Shown here: one piece after another, positions 25,078-32,679 of the stretch
Layout: the number at the start of each line of letters is the position of its first letter
Numbering within the stretch: position 1 is the stretch's first letter
Origin: Microbispora catharanthi
GTDB lineage: Bacteria > Actinomycetota > Actinomycetes > Streptosporangiales > Streptosporangiaceae
Assembly: GCF_006334915.2 (NCBI RefSeq)
Contig: NZ_VDMA02000022.1
Coordinates: 1 to 64,000 of the forward strand
Direction: 5' to 3'
Length of the DNA: 64,000 bases
Translations under genes and position numbers: made by a program
The notes under the pieces: generated by a model
Told to the model about the DNA's origin: nothing
Database searches by the model: none
The model's input: only the letters and a program-made list of their open reading frames with translations

Positions 25078-26046
25078 ATGTCACCATCCCGGTTATCCGT
25101 GCTCGGCGTGTCCGCTCTGCTGCTGGCCGCCTGCGGCACGGTTCCCGACGACGCGGCCGGCGCCGCCGCCGCTGCCGCGGCCCCACCCGGCGTCTTGAAG
25201 ATCGACACGAGTCCGGAGCAGAACCGGATCCGGGCCGAGAAGGTGGAGGCGATCGCCGCCGAGGTGCCCGCCGAGATCCGGGCCAAGGGCGAGTTCCTGA
25301 TCGGCACCTCCACGTTCGAGCCGCCGCTGTCGTTCGTCGCCGACGACAACGTCACCCCGATCGGCGTGGAGGAGGACATCGCCTCCCTCGTCGCCGACGT
25401 GCTCGGCCTGAAGCTGCGCATCGAGGCCACGTCGTGGGAGAACCTGTTCCTCGCGGTGCGGTCCGGCAAGTACACCGCCGGCTTCTCCAACATCACCGTC
25501 ACCGAGGAGCGCAAGGACGTCTACGACTTCGCCACCTACCGGCTGGACCAGCTGGCATGGGAGGTGCCGAAGGACAGCACGATCACCTCGATCGCCAAGC
25601 CGGCCGACGTCGCCGGGCTCAGTGTGGCCGTGGGCTCCGGCACCAACCAGGAGAAGATCCTGCTGGGCTGGGACAAGCAGAACCGCGCAGCCGGGCTGAA
25701 GCCCGCCCAGATCCAGTACTACAAGCAGGCGGCCGACACCTACCTGGCGCTCAAGTCCGGCCGGATCCAGGCGTATTTCGCGCCCAACCCCACCTCCGCC
25801 TACCACGCCGCGGTGAGCGGCGACACGAAGATCGTGGGCACCTACTCCGGCGCCGGCCCCACGCTCCAGGGGCTCATCGCCGCGATGACGCAGAAGGGCA
25901 ACGGTCTGGCCAAGCCGATCGCCGACGCCCTCGACGCGCTCATCAAGGACGGCACCTACGCCAAGGCCCTCGCCCGCTGGGGCCTGTCCAACGAGGCCGT
26001 CCCCGAATCCCTGGTCAACCCGCCCGGCCTGCCCCGCGAGCAGTAG
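25078..26046 (+). CDS. Amino-acid-type ABC transporter substrate-binding lipoprotein
   Basis: A 322-residue extracellular binding protein of family 3. The signal ends in the lipobox LLAAC at residue 19. An Ala-rich spacer follows, then the ligand-binding lobes (FEPPLSFVADDNVTPIGVEE and NITVTEERKDVYDFATYRLD). The ATG start sits behind GAAGGA. Last gene of the importer operon. Ligand unknown; context favours an S-containing amino acid or derivative. Confidence 0.9.
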   Translation: MSPSRLSVLGVSALLLAACGTVPDDAAGAAAAAAAPPGVLKIDTSPEQNRIRAEKVEAIAAEVPAEIRAKGEFLIGTSTFEPPLSFVADDNVTPIGVEEDIASLVADVLGLKLRIEATSWENLFLAVRSGKYTAGFSNITVTEERKDVYDFATYRLDQLAWEVPKDSTITSIAKPADVAGLSVAVGSGTNQEKILLGWDKQNRAAGLKPAQIQYYKQAADTYLALKSGRIQAYFAPNPTSAYHAAVSGDTKIVGTYSGAGPTLQGLIAAMTQKGNGLAKPIADALDALIKDGTYAKALARWGLSNEAVPESLVNPPGLPREQ

Positions 26047-26063
26047 GCCATCTCGGCGCCGGC

Positions 26064-27053
26064 TCACACAGCGCAGCCTTCGCGGGTCCCGGCCGGAGAG
26101 GTTCTCAATTCAGCGGCGGGGCGGCGGGGTGCGCGGGGGACCGCGGGGCCGTACCCCAGCCGAATGATCATCTGGATGTGCCCGCGCCGGTGGTGGGGAT
26201 CGCTGCGGCGGCGCATGTCGCGCAGGTCAAGCGGCTGGTTGAGGAACGAGGCCGAGATGCCGTGGACGGTCGCGGTCAGCAGCAGGCGTTGCAGCGCCTG
26301 GCCGGCGCGCAGCCAGTCGGCGGGGCCGTCGCCGGCGGTGGTGAGCACGGCAAGCTGGGGACGGGACTCGAAGTGGACCGGCCCGCGCTCCTTGTGCCCC
26401 CCGAAGTCCCGGACCGGTGCCGGGTCGTCGGCGCAGCCGGGCCCCCGCACGTAGGACGGCAGGCCGTCGCGCCGGTTTCCGCTCATCGTCCACGCCCGTA
26501 GCTCGGCCTGGTAGTCGCCGTCCTTGGCGAGCTCGTCGTCGGCGATGGCGATGTGTTCCAGCAGGTCCGCCGCGGCGTGCCTGCCGAGCATGACCAGGCA
26601 GGCCCTCTCGCGGGCGGCCGCGTGGCGCAGGTCGGCGAGCACATGCGGGGGAAGCGGCCGTTCGCTGAAGGGTTCGCGGTTGGTCCGGCGCAGGCCGATG
26701 CGGTCGTACAGCTCGCGCGTTTCCACAGAAGCCGGTCCGTACGGCGACACGCGGACGGCGGCCAGGAGCCGTGGCTCCTCCGCGGTGTTGGGCAGGAGCC
26801 AGATCAGCGGCCGGTGACCGGCCGTCCGCACGGCGAGCCGGAGGTTGAACAGGGCGGCGCCACAGCTCACGTGCAGCGAGCGACCGCGGGGGTCGCTGAC
26901 CCGCAGCCGCCGGTCGGGGTCGGCCAGCAACTCGGCGAACTCCCCGCGGACCGCTTCGAGCCGCCAGGGCTGCGTGTTGAGCACCGAGGGCGCCTGCCCG
27001 GCGGCGGTGAGCAGCCGGTGGAAAGCGCGTTCTGCGGCGAAGGGAGAGTTCAC
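26064..27053 (-). CDS. Acg-family FMN-binding nitroreductase-like protein
   Basis: A 329-residue protein of the actinobacterial Acg family (Mycobacterium tuberculosis Rv2032 is the prototype). Visible marks are APSVLNTQPWRLEAV near residue 20, LRRTNREPFSERPLP near 125 and GHIQMIIRLGYGP near 295. Acg has two half-repeats of the nitroreductase fold, binds FMN and lacks classical nitroreductase activity; it is thought to sequester flavin in hypoxic or nitrosative stress. The gene starts with GTG behind GAAGAAGG. In M. tuberculosis this family belongs to the DosR dormancy regulon, matching the boxes found close by. Confidence 0.88.
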   Translation of the reverse strand: MNSPFAAERAFHRLLTAAGQAPSVLNTQPWRLEAVRGEFAELLADPDRRLRVSDPRGRSLHVSCGAALFNLRLAVRTAGHRPLIWLLPNTAEEPRLLAAVRVSPYGPASVETRELYDRIGLRRTNREPFSERPLPPHVLADLRHAAARERACLVMLGRHAAADLLEHIAIADDELAKDGDYQAELRAWTMSGNRRDGLPSYVRGPGCADDPAPVRDFGGHKERGPVHFESRPQLAVLTTAGDGPADWLRAGQALQRLLLTATVHGISASFLNQPLDLRDMRRRSDPHHRRGHIQMIIRLGYGPAVPRAPRRPAAELRTSPAGTREGCAV

Positions 27054-27063
27054 GGCGCACCTT

Positions 27064-27101
27064 CTTCAGGGAGGTCTTCTGCCTTCAGGGAGGTCTTCTG
27101 C
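27064..27101 (-). repeat. 19-bp tandem duplication before the Acg gene
   Basis: CTTCAGGGAGGTCTTCTGC occurs twice in direct tandem at 27064-27082 and 27083-27101. It lies in the 5' leader of the minus-strand Acg-family gene, just upstream of its ribosome-binding site. Confidence 0.9.
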
Positions 27102-27149
27102 GGGGCTCGCCGTCGTCACGACGGAAGCACGCCGGGCGGCCGGGCCAAG

Positions 27150-27187
27150 CCGGCGCCCACCCCCAGGGGGCCGGGGGTGGGCGCCGG
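27150..27187 (-). terminator. Strong hairpin terminator after the DoxX-family gene
   Basis: CCGGCGCCCACCCCC (27150-27164) pairs perfectly with GGGGGTGGGCGCCGG (27173-27187) across an 8-nt loop. It is 45 bases beyond the DoxX-family stop. Between them a 21-22-bp sequence around GGAGTCTGCTGGGGTGAGAA is repeated twice in tandem. Confidence 0.85.
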
Positions 27188-27231
27188 AGTCTGCTGGGTG
27201 AGAACCGGAGTCTGCTGGGGTGAGAATCGGT

Positions 27232-27840
27232 CTACTTGAGGATCGGGAAGCGGCGGACCAGGGGAGTGGCGGCCCACTGTGTGCCGAGTCCGAGGGTGGT
27301 GCCGGCGCCGGTGAGGGTGAGGCCGGCCAGGACGATGGCGTAGACGATGTGCTCGTCCATGAAGGGGTTGGTGGTCAGGGGCAGTTCGGCGGCCCACATC
27401 ATGAGTAGGAGCAGCCCGCCGGTGGTGGCGGCGATGCGCATGCCCACGCCGAGGATGAGGGCGGTGCCGATGCCGACGAGGCCGGTCATGAACAGCCAGT
27501 CGACCCAGGGCTGGCCGGCGAGGGTGTTGAACAGGCCGCCGAAGGTGTGGTCGGCGGTGCCCTTGAGGAAGCCGGTGGTCGGGCTGCCGCCGTTGATCCA
27601 CGCTTTGGCTGTGGGGGTGGCGAAGCCCCAGCCGAACAGCTTGTCCAGGAAGGCCCACAGGAACACCCAGCCGATGGCGATGCGGGCGGCGGCCCAGGCG
27701 TACCGGGCCGGGCCGGCGGCGGTGGTGGTGGCGGCGGGGATGGTCTCGCCGTGCGTGCGGGGGGCGGGGACGGTGACCGCGGTGGGAGCGGCGTCGTGGA
27801 GGCGGTCGTTCCTCTGGTTGCGCCCTTGGGTGGTGGCCAT
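27232..27840 (-). CDS. DoxX-family membrane protein
   Basis: A 202-residue protein with a Thr/Ala-rich cytosolic N-terminus and four helices. The DoxX core includes AIGWVFLWAFLDKLFGWGFA near residue 58, GSPTTGFLKGTADHTFGGLF and MTGLVGIGTALILGVGMRIA. The family includes the small subunit of archaeal thiosulfate:quinone oxidoreductase and mycobacterial oxidative-stress membrane proteins. A DosR-like palindrome lies 117 bases upstream of the start, which predicts induction by hypoxia or NO. The catalytic role is not established. Confidence 0.85.
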   Translation of the reverse strand: MATTQGRNQRNDRLHDAAPTAVTVPAPRTHGETIPAATTTAAGPARYAWAAARIAIGWVFLWAFLDKLFGWGFATPTAKAWINGGSPTTGFLKGTADHTFGGLFNTLAGQPWVDWLFMTGLVGIGTALILGVGMRIAATTGGLLLLMMWAAELPLTTNPFMDEHIVYAIVLAGLTLTGAGTTLGLGTQWAATPLVRRFPILK

Positions 27841-27956
27841 GACCGGCCCCTTTCAACGTCTTTGCTCTCTTGTGACACCTCAAGGAAACCGCGATCACCG
27901 GCCGTGCCGCAGGAGCCGTACGGCACGCTCCGGTCGTCTCGAAGTCCCGTGATCGT

Positions 27957-27970
27957 GGGACCTTCGGTCC
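27957..27970 (-). promoter_or_regulatory. DosR/DevR-like box upstream of the DoxX-family gene
   Basis: GGGACCTTCGGTCC is an almost perfect palindrome that fits the actinobacterial DosR consensus core GGGAC-N4-GTCC(C). An adjacent partial inverted repeat GTCCC-N8-GGGAC (27945-27962) overlaps it. The remainder of 27841-28160 shows no gene. Confidence 0.65.
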
Positions 27971-28160
27971 AAGCCCGGCAGACGGGGCTTTCGCGGTCGA
28001 GTCCTACCGGGCTGCGGCCTCACCGACGCTGACCGGCATCGGCTGAGTGGTCACCCGCACCCCCGGAAACCGTCGCGGACATCCCCTCGGGCACTGGGCC
28101 CGGCCGCTGCGCGGGCGGGCGGAGACGCGGGACAGCCGTGATGACCAGCGGAAAACGGCG

Positions 28161-28610
28161 CTAGACCACGTCGAACTCGTTCCCCTCGGGATCCACCATC
28201 GCCACCGCATAGTGATCAACTCCGGGTTGCGACAGCACCCGCACAACGGACGCCCCCGCCTGGACAAGCCGCTCCACTTCGGCATCCACCCGCGCTTTCC
28301 GGGTCTCCAGCGGTACGTCCTCCCGCTTGCCGCCGACCTTCACATCCAGGTGGAACCGGTTCTTGACCGCCTTGCCCTCAGGCACCTGCTGAAACCAGAT
28401 CCTCGGCCCGTGCCCCTCGGGATCGACGATGCTGTCGCTGCCGTCGCCCTCGCCCAGTTCGTCCTCGGGCACTCCGACACTGCGCCAGTAATTCCGCCAC
28501 GTGTCGAATCCGCCCGGCGGCGGCTCCACCGTGTACCGCAGCGCGCCCGCCCAGAACCGGGCCATCCGTTCGGGTGCCGCACAGTCAATGACCAGCTGAT
28601 AGGAAACCAT
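28161..28610 (-). CDS. VOC-family (glyoxalase-like) protein
   Basis: A 149-residue protein with two beta-alpha-beta-beta-beta units. The first is VSYQLVIDCAAPERMARFWAGAL; the second, starting at NRFHLDVKVGG, ends with AMVDPEGNEFDVV, the classical metal-ligand Glu strand. Actinobacterial members of this subgroup are mostly uncharacterised. MVSYQ is chosen as start; MAAMVSYQ, three codons longer, is possible. Monocistronic. Confidence 0.83.
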   Translation of the reverse strand: MVSYQLVIDCAAPERMARFWAGALRYTVEPPPGGFDTWRNYWRSVGVPEDELGEGDGSDSIVDPEGHGPRIWFQQVPEGKAVKNRFHLDVKVGGKREDVPLETRKARVDAEVERLVQAGASVVRVLSQPGVDHYAVAMVDPEGNEFDVV

Positions 28611-28810
28611 GGCAGCCATCCTGCCGCCCCCGACCGACAATTGCCGGCGCACGGTCCGGACGGGAGGGGGCCGCCTCCATCCATGTGACCGAAGATCGTC
28701 GACGAGTGGGCGCCCCTTCCCCTGCGGACTGTCCATCTACCTGCCACGTGAGCGACTTCGATCCTCCAGCAGGCCCGCCGGCAGGCGACGGGAGTCGATG
28801 GGGGAAAGTG

Positions 28811-29668
28811 TCACCCGCGGCCGGCGCGGCACGTGTTCCGCGCACGACGGCAGAGGACGGGCAGTGCGCTTATAGCGTCCACGACCACGCGGTCACCCAG
28901 CGGCTTGTCGAGCCTTATGAGGCCCTTGCCGAACCCGCCGACGCCTGCGCACGGGCCGGGGGCCTCGTAGGGGAGGTCGATCCCCAGGACCACCACGTCC
29001 GGCTCCTCCCGCACTCGTACGCTCACGGGAAGCGGTTCACTGGTGCACCGGCCATAGTCGTAACCCACCAGCAGTGTGCGTTCGTCGAGGACCTCGAAGT
29101 CTGTGATCTGCTCGTCGGCCAACGAGTAGTCGCCGACAGCGTCCTCGATCGTGCCGACCGCCTTCTGATCGACCGCGACATGGTCTATCGGGCCGGGAAG
29201 GTTCGAGAAATACAGCCGCCAGGCGGGCAGGGTCGCCATGCCGCGTGAGGTCCTCAGCCGCATCGTCGTGAAGGTGGCGCCGGTCAGCTTGTACTCCTCG
29301 TCATCGGGGAAGGTGTACTCCTCCGGCCAGGCGGACAACGCCATCAGCGCCTCTCGCGGTCGGATCACGGGGACCCGCATCGTGGACCCGTCGTCCCACC
29401 GGATCCGCCCCTCAGCCGGCGGAGCGGGGAGCGGGCCGGCCACGACCCAGCCGTACTCATGGTTGATGCGCTCGCGCGTCTTGCGCGACATCGTGCTCAG
29501 GTCCTCGAACGGGACGAAACCCGTACGCCAGATCTTCGCGGCGCCGCTCGTCCGCCAGGTCGAGACGGCCCATGTGGCGTTCTCCCCGAACGTGGGCCGT
29601 CCCCTCAGACCAGCGCTACCGCTGAGAAGCAGCACCACAGCCAGAAGCGCTCCGGCCAACCGCACCAT
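28811..29668 (-). CDS. Predicted exported protein of unknown function
   Basis: A 285-residue protein. The start MVRLAGALLAVVLLLSGSAG gives a Sec-type signal or membrane anchor. The remainder is a soluble, beta-rich domain (WAVSTWRTSGAAKIWRTGFV, VGYDYGRCTSEPLPVSVRVR, GPCAGVGGFGKGLIRLDKPL) with three Cys residues near the end. No family is recognised. No clear ribosome-binding site was seen, so a GTG or other start further upstream is possible. Codon use is typical, but G+C is a little lower than that of its neighbours. Confidence 0.65.
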   Translation of the reverse strand: MVRLAGALLAVVLLLSGSAGLRGRPTFGENATWAVSTWRTSGAAKIWRTGFVPFEDLSTMSRKTRERINHEYGWVVAGPLPAPPAEGRIRWDDGSTMRVPVIRPREALMALSAWPEEYTFPDDEEYKLTGATFTTMRLRTSRGMATLPAWRLYFSNLPGPIDHVAVDQKAVGTIEDAVGDYSLADEQITDFEVLDERTLLVGYDYGRCTSEPLPVSVRVREEPDVVVLGIDLPYEAPGPCAGVGGFGKGLIRLDKPLGDRVVVDAISALPVLCRRARNTCRAGRG

Positions 29669-29812
29669 GCAGTGATCTTGCCAGAACCGTCGCCACACGA
29701 TCGGCGACGGAACAGCCGTCAGCTGAGCCCAGCCCGATAGAGGGGCACCCCACCATCCGCGTACGGGACGCGGGTGCGCGTACGTCAAGGACTACCTGAG
29801 AAGCGGGCGGGC

Positions 29813-30397
29813 TCATCTCCCTGGCGAGTCGCCGGTGCCGATGACGGCCCGGCTACTGCGGAGGAACGAGGCGGCGACGGTCGCCGGCTGGTCGAGGTAT
29901 CCGGCGACCATGGCGCCATCGCGGATCAGCATCAGGTCGTCGGCGACGTCTCCGGAATTCGTGAGACCGAGCGGGGCGACGAGCTGTTCGAACGTCGTCT
30001 TGTTCCAGCGGCGATGCGCGTCGACGGCCTTGCGGATCGGGCTTTCCGGGTCAGGGTATTCGGCGGCGGCGTTGATGAAGGGACAGCCGCGGAAGCCTGG
30101 CGCGCAGGCGATGATCCCGATCGCCTCGGAGATCACCCGCAGGGTGGCATCGACATCGCCGTCGCCCTGTTTGATCGCATCGCCGATGCCGTCCCGCTCG
30201 AGTGCGGCGCGGCGTTCGAGGTAGGCGACGACGAGGTCGTCCTTGCTCTTGAAGTGTCGGTAGAACGTCACCTTCGTCGTGCCGGCGAGGTCGATGACCT
30301 TGTCGACGCTCACCGCGCGGAGCCCGTGCGCGTAGAACAGCTCGGTCGCCGCCTCAAGGAGGCGCTCACGCATGGGGCTGTTCATGCTCGAGATCAT
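29813..30397 (-). CDS. TetR-family regulator
   Basis: A 194-residue repressor. The DNA-binding region is ERLLEAATELFYAHGLRAVS then KVIDLAGTTKVTFYRHFKSK; the C-terminal domain contains the GFRGCPFINAAAEYPDPESP motif shared by a TetR subgroup (AcnR/YcdC-like C-terminal domain). The ATG start has GAGGAGGG six bases upstream. It is divergent from a DUF308 gene over an intergenic palindrome, so it most likely represses that gene and itself. Confidence 0.88.
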   Translation of the reverse strand: MISSMNSPMRERLLEAATELFYAHGLRAVSVDKVIDLAGTTKVTFYRHFKSKDDLVVAYLERRAALERDGIGDAIKQGDGDVDATLRVISEAIGIIACAPGFRGCPFINAAAEYPDPESPIRKAVDAHRRWNKTTFEQLVAPLGLTNSGDVADDLMLIRDGAMVAGYLDQPATVAASFLRSSRAVIGTGDSPGR

Positions 30398-30455
30398 ACG
30401 CGTCCCTCCTCTTCGCCCCTTGCGCCGGACCTCGGCGCCGAGCTACTGTCAGCGC

Positions 30456-30479
30456 GGTAGAGTTACTAGTCATTCTACC
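30456..30479. promoter_or_regulatory. 24-bp palindromic operator between TetR and DUF308 genes
   Basis: An inverted repeat with arms GGTAGA / TCTACC (30456-30461 and 30474-30479) and the central palindrome ACTAGT (30465-30470); only two base pairs of the 24-bp site break symmetry. It lies 29 bases upstream of the DUF308 ATG, overlapping its probable promoter, as expected for a TetR operator. Confidence 0.75.
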
Positions 30480-30507
30480 TAATCCCCCTACCGAAAAGAG
30501 ATAGAGA

Positions 30508-31065
30508 ATGACCACCGCCACTGATGTGAAAGCCAGCGGCACTGCCGCCGCGTTGCGCAACCTCTACCTGGTGCGATTCGGATTCGCCCTCATCTGGGCG
30601 GTCCTGCTGTTCCTGACCGGACCAGGTTCTGGCCCAGTGAGTGTGGCACTGCTCGTGATCTACCCGCTGTTCGACGTCGCCGCGGCCATCGTCGATCTGC
30701 GCTCCTCGAAAACCGCGCGCCCCGCCGCGGCCCTGTACGTCAACCTGGCCCTCAGTCTGCTCGCCGCCATCGGCCTTGCCACCACGGCCGCCTCGGGCGT
30801 GCCCGCAGTGCTGCGCGTCTGGGGCGCTTGGGCGATCACCGCCGGAATCGTGCAGCTCATCGTGGCGGTCAGCCGCCGCAGGCTCGGCGGCCAATGGGCG
30901 ATGATCCTCAGCGGGGCGATCTCCACGATCGCCGGGACGGGGTTCATCCTCCAGGCCGGTACGCCGACCGCATCGCTGACAAGCCTCGCCGGGTACGCGA
31001 CCGTCGGCGGCGTCTTCTTCCTCATCTCCGCCGTGCGTCTGCACCGCACCGCGAAGAGCACCTGA
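30508..31065 (+). CDS. DUF308 (HdeD-like) membrane protein
   Basis: A 185-residue protein with six helices in three two-helix repeats (LYLVRFGFALIWAVLLFLTG, GAWAITAGIVQLIVAVSRRR, LAGYATVGGVFFLISAVRLH). HdeD/DUF308 proteins are small stress-linked membrane proteins of unclear mechanism. It stands alone behind the TetR operator. The ATG start has GAAAAGAGA upstream. The following 100 bases are featureless. Confidence 0.82.
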   Translation: MTTATDVKASGTAAALRNLYLVRFGFALIWAVLLFLTGPGSGPVSVALLVIYPLFDVAAAIVDLRSSKTARPAAALYVNLALSLLAAIGLATTAASGVPAVLRVWGAWAITAGIVQLIVAVSRRRLGGQWAMILSGAISTIAGTGFILQAGTPTASLTSLAGYATVGGVFFLISAVRLHRTAKST

Positions 31066-31169
31066 AACCCCGTCCCGCTGCCGGAGCCGTCAGCCGCTGA
31101 CCACGGTGTTTCCTGAGCAGGCGCTGCGCGTCGGCGAGAGAGCCAGACCTGGGAGCGGCGTCGCGGCGG

Positions 31170-31484
31170 TCACCGGCGTCCGTGAGTGGAGCAGGACACG
31201 GCCACATGGGCGACCACCGGCTCACCGCGAACGGCCCGATACGCCTCACGGGCGGTGGCGCGGATGCGTTCCGGACATGTGGAGGCGGTGAGGCGGACGG
31301 ACACGTAGACGTGCGCCATGCCGTCCACCTCCGCCAGGCGGACGTCGTCAACCACGTCGGTGAACGCCTCGTGCAGGGCCTCCCGCACCGCGAGCCGCGC
31401 GAGCGGACCCGTGGCCTGTTCGCGGTGCTCTTCGTCCTCCTGGGGCCGGGGGATCGGACGGGGTTGCCTGCTCAGGATCGTCAT
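31170..31484 (-). CDS. Small conserved-looking protein of unknown function
   Basis: A 104-residue soluble protein, MTILSRQPRPIPRPQEDEEH at the start, then a predicted alpha/beta domain (LAVREALHEAFTDVVDDVRL, AHVYVSVRLTASTCPERIRA, HVAVSCSTHGRR). No family is recognised, although the layout (helix, strand, helix, strand) resembles small Asp23- or ACT-size folds. It is preceded by a DosR-like box 37 bases upstream of the start, a distance that suits direct activation. This argues that it is a real gene of the local hypoxia set. Confidence 0.6.
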   Translation of the reverse strand: MTILSRQPRPIPRPQEDEEHREQATGPLARLAVREALHEAFTDVVDDVRLAEVDGMAHVYVSVRLTASTCPERIRATAREAYRAVRGEPVVAHVAVSCSTHGRR

Positions 31485-31520
31485 GACCCAACCGTCCCGC
31501 CGGCCGCCCCCGCGCGTGGA

Positions 31521-31535
31521 GGGCCGAAGGTCCCC
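31521..31535 (-). promoter_or_regulatory. DosR/DevR-like box before the 104-residue protein
   Basis: On the minus strand the sequence is GGGGACCTTCGGCCC, which agrees with the DosR consensus half-sites (GGGACTTNNGNCCC type). It lies 37 bases upstream of the small minus-strand gene. Confidence 0.65.
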
Positions 31536-31648
31536 TGATCTCCCGACGGTCGTCGGCTTCCGAGAGGCGGCACGAGTCAGACGTGCACGCGGCGAGGGGA
31601 TACGGGCGATTCGGGGGATACGGGATGGTCTTCTGGGTATCGGCTGAA

Positions 31649-31661
31649 GGACCAAAGTCCC
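31649..31661 (+). promoter_or_regulatory. DosR/DevR-like box before narK-narGHJI
   Basis: GGACCAAAGTCCC; the complement reads GGGACTTTGGTCC, very close to the DosR consensus. It lies 65 bases upstream of the narK ATG. In M. tuberculosis the nitrate transporter narK2 is a DosR target, so control of the nar operon by a DosR homologue is well founded by analogy. Confidence 0.7.
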
Positions 31662-31726
31662 TGACGTCCCCGCCGGTCCCAACGGAAAGGTGAGGCGGAA
31701 AGATCCTCTTCCCCCGGAGGAACGGA

Positions 31727-32679
31727 ATGACAGTCGGCACGGCAGCCGTCCACGAGACGCGAGAGGGCGGCCGCACGACCGCGTTGATTCTGGCCACGGC
31801 AGGGTTCGCGGTGAACTTCTGGGCGTGGGCGCTGCTCAGCCCGCTCAGCTCGACCTACAAGGAGATGCTCCGGCTGACGCCGTTCGAGGCGTCGGTCCTG
31901 GTCGCGATCCCGGTCATCGTCGGGTCGCTGGGCCGGATCGTGCTCGGTGCGCTGACCGACCGGTACGGCGGGCGGCTGATGTTCGCGGTGGCGAGCATGC
32001 TCGGCGTGGTCCCTGTTTCGCGGCGTTCGGCCGCGAGGCGCCCGGCACCCGTCGCGCGACCGAGCCTTTCCTCGCCAGGTTCCTGGCCGCGGGGCGGTTG
32101 CGCGTCACCCGGGAACTGGCCGCGATGTACGCGCTGACCTTCGGCGGGTTCGTGGCGTTCGGCGCCTACCTGCCGCTGTATCTGAAGGCGGTCTACGGGC
32201 TGTCCACCGCCGACGCGGCCGCACGGGCGGCCGGGTTCGTCGTGCTGGCCACGCTCGCCCGGCCGGTGGGCGGCTGGCTGGCGGACCGCTTCGGCGGCGA
32301 GATCGTGCTCTCCGGGGCGCTCGCCGTCGCGGTGGTGTGCGCGGTCGCCGTGTCGTTCGCCCCGCCGATGCCACTGGCGACGGCCGGTTTCCTGGCCATG
32401 GCGGCCGCGCTGGGCCTGGGCAACGGGGCCGTGTTCGCGCTGCTCGGCCGGGCCGTGCCGGCGCACGCGATCGGCAGCGCGACCGGCGTGGTCGGCGCGG
32501 TCGGCGGTCTCGGCGGATTCCTGCCGCCGATCGTCATGGGCCTCATCTACCAGGCCACCGGTTCGTACGCGATCGGGCTCATGCTGCTGGCGGCCGTCGC
32601 GGCGGCGGCGCTCGTCTACTGCTGGTTCGTGCTGCGGTCTCCCGGGATCGCCCGCCTGACCCAGGAAGAGGGAATCTGA
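31727..32679 (+). pseudogene. narK: narK nitrate/nitrite MFS transporter, internal deletion with frameshift
   Basis: The first 97 codons (31727-32017) encode a normal NNP-family start: FAVNFWAWALLSPLSSTYKE, TPFEASVLVAIPVIVGSLGR, motif A GALTDRYGGRLMF. At about 32012-32019 the homology jumps to another frame, which then runs to 32679 with EPFLARFLAAGRLRVTRELA, LTFGGFVAFGAYLPLYLKAV and the rest of the C-terminal bundle. The total is about 317 codons, against some 430 expected. Roughly 110-120 codons, helices 4 to 6, are missing, and the loss is not a multiple of three. ATG with GGAGGA upstream; TGATG overlap with narG. The product cannot be a working transporter unless the assembly is wrong. 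Confidence 0.85.

Noticed and set aside
27116-27898. 260-codon minus-strand frame rich in His/Arg/Pro over the DoxX gene
   Set aside because: Shadow of the DoxX-family gene; crosses the strong terminator and shows no domain.
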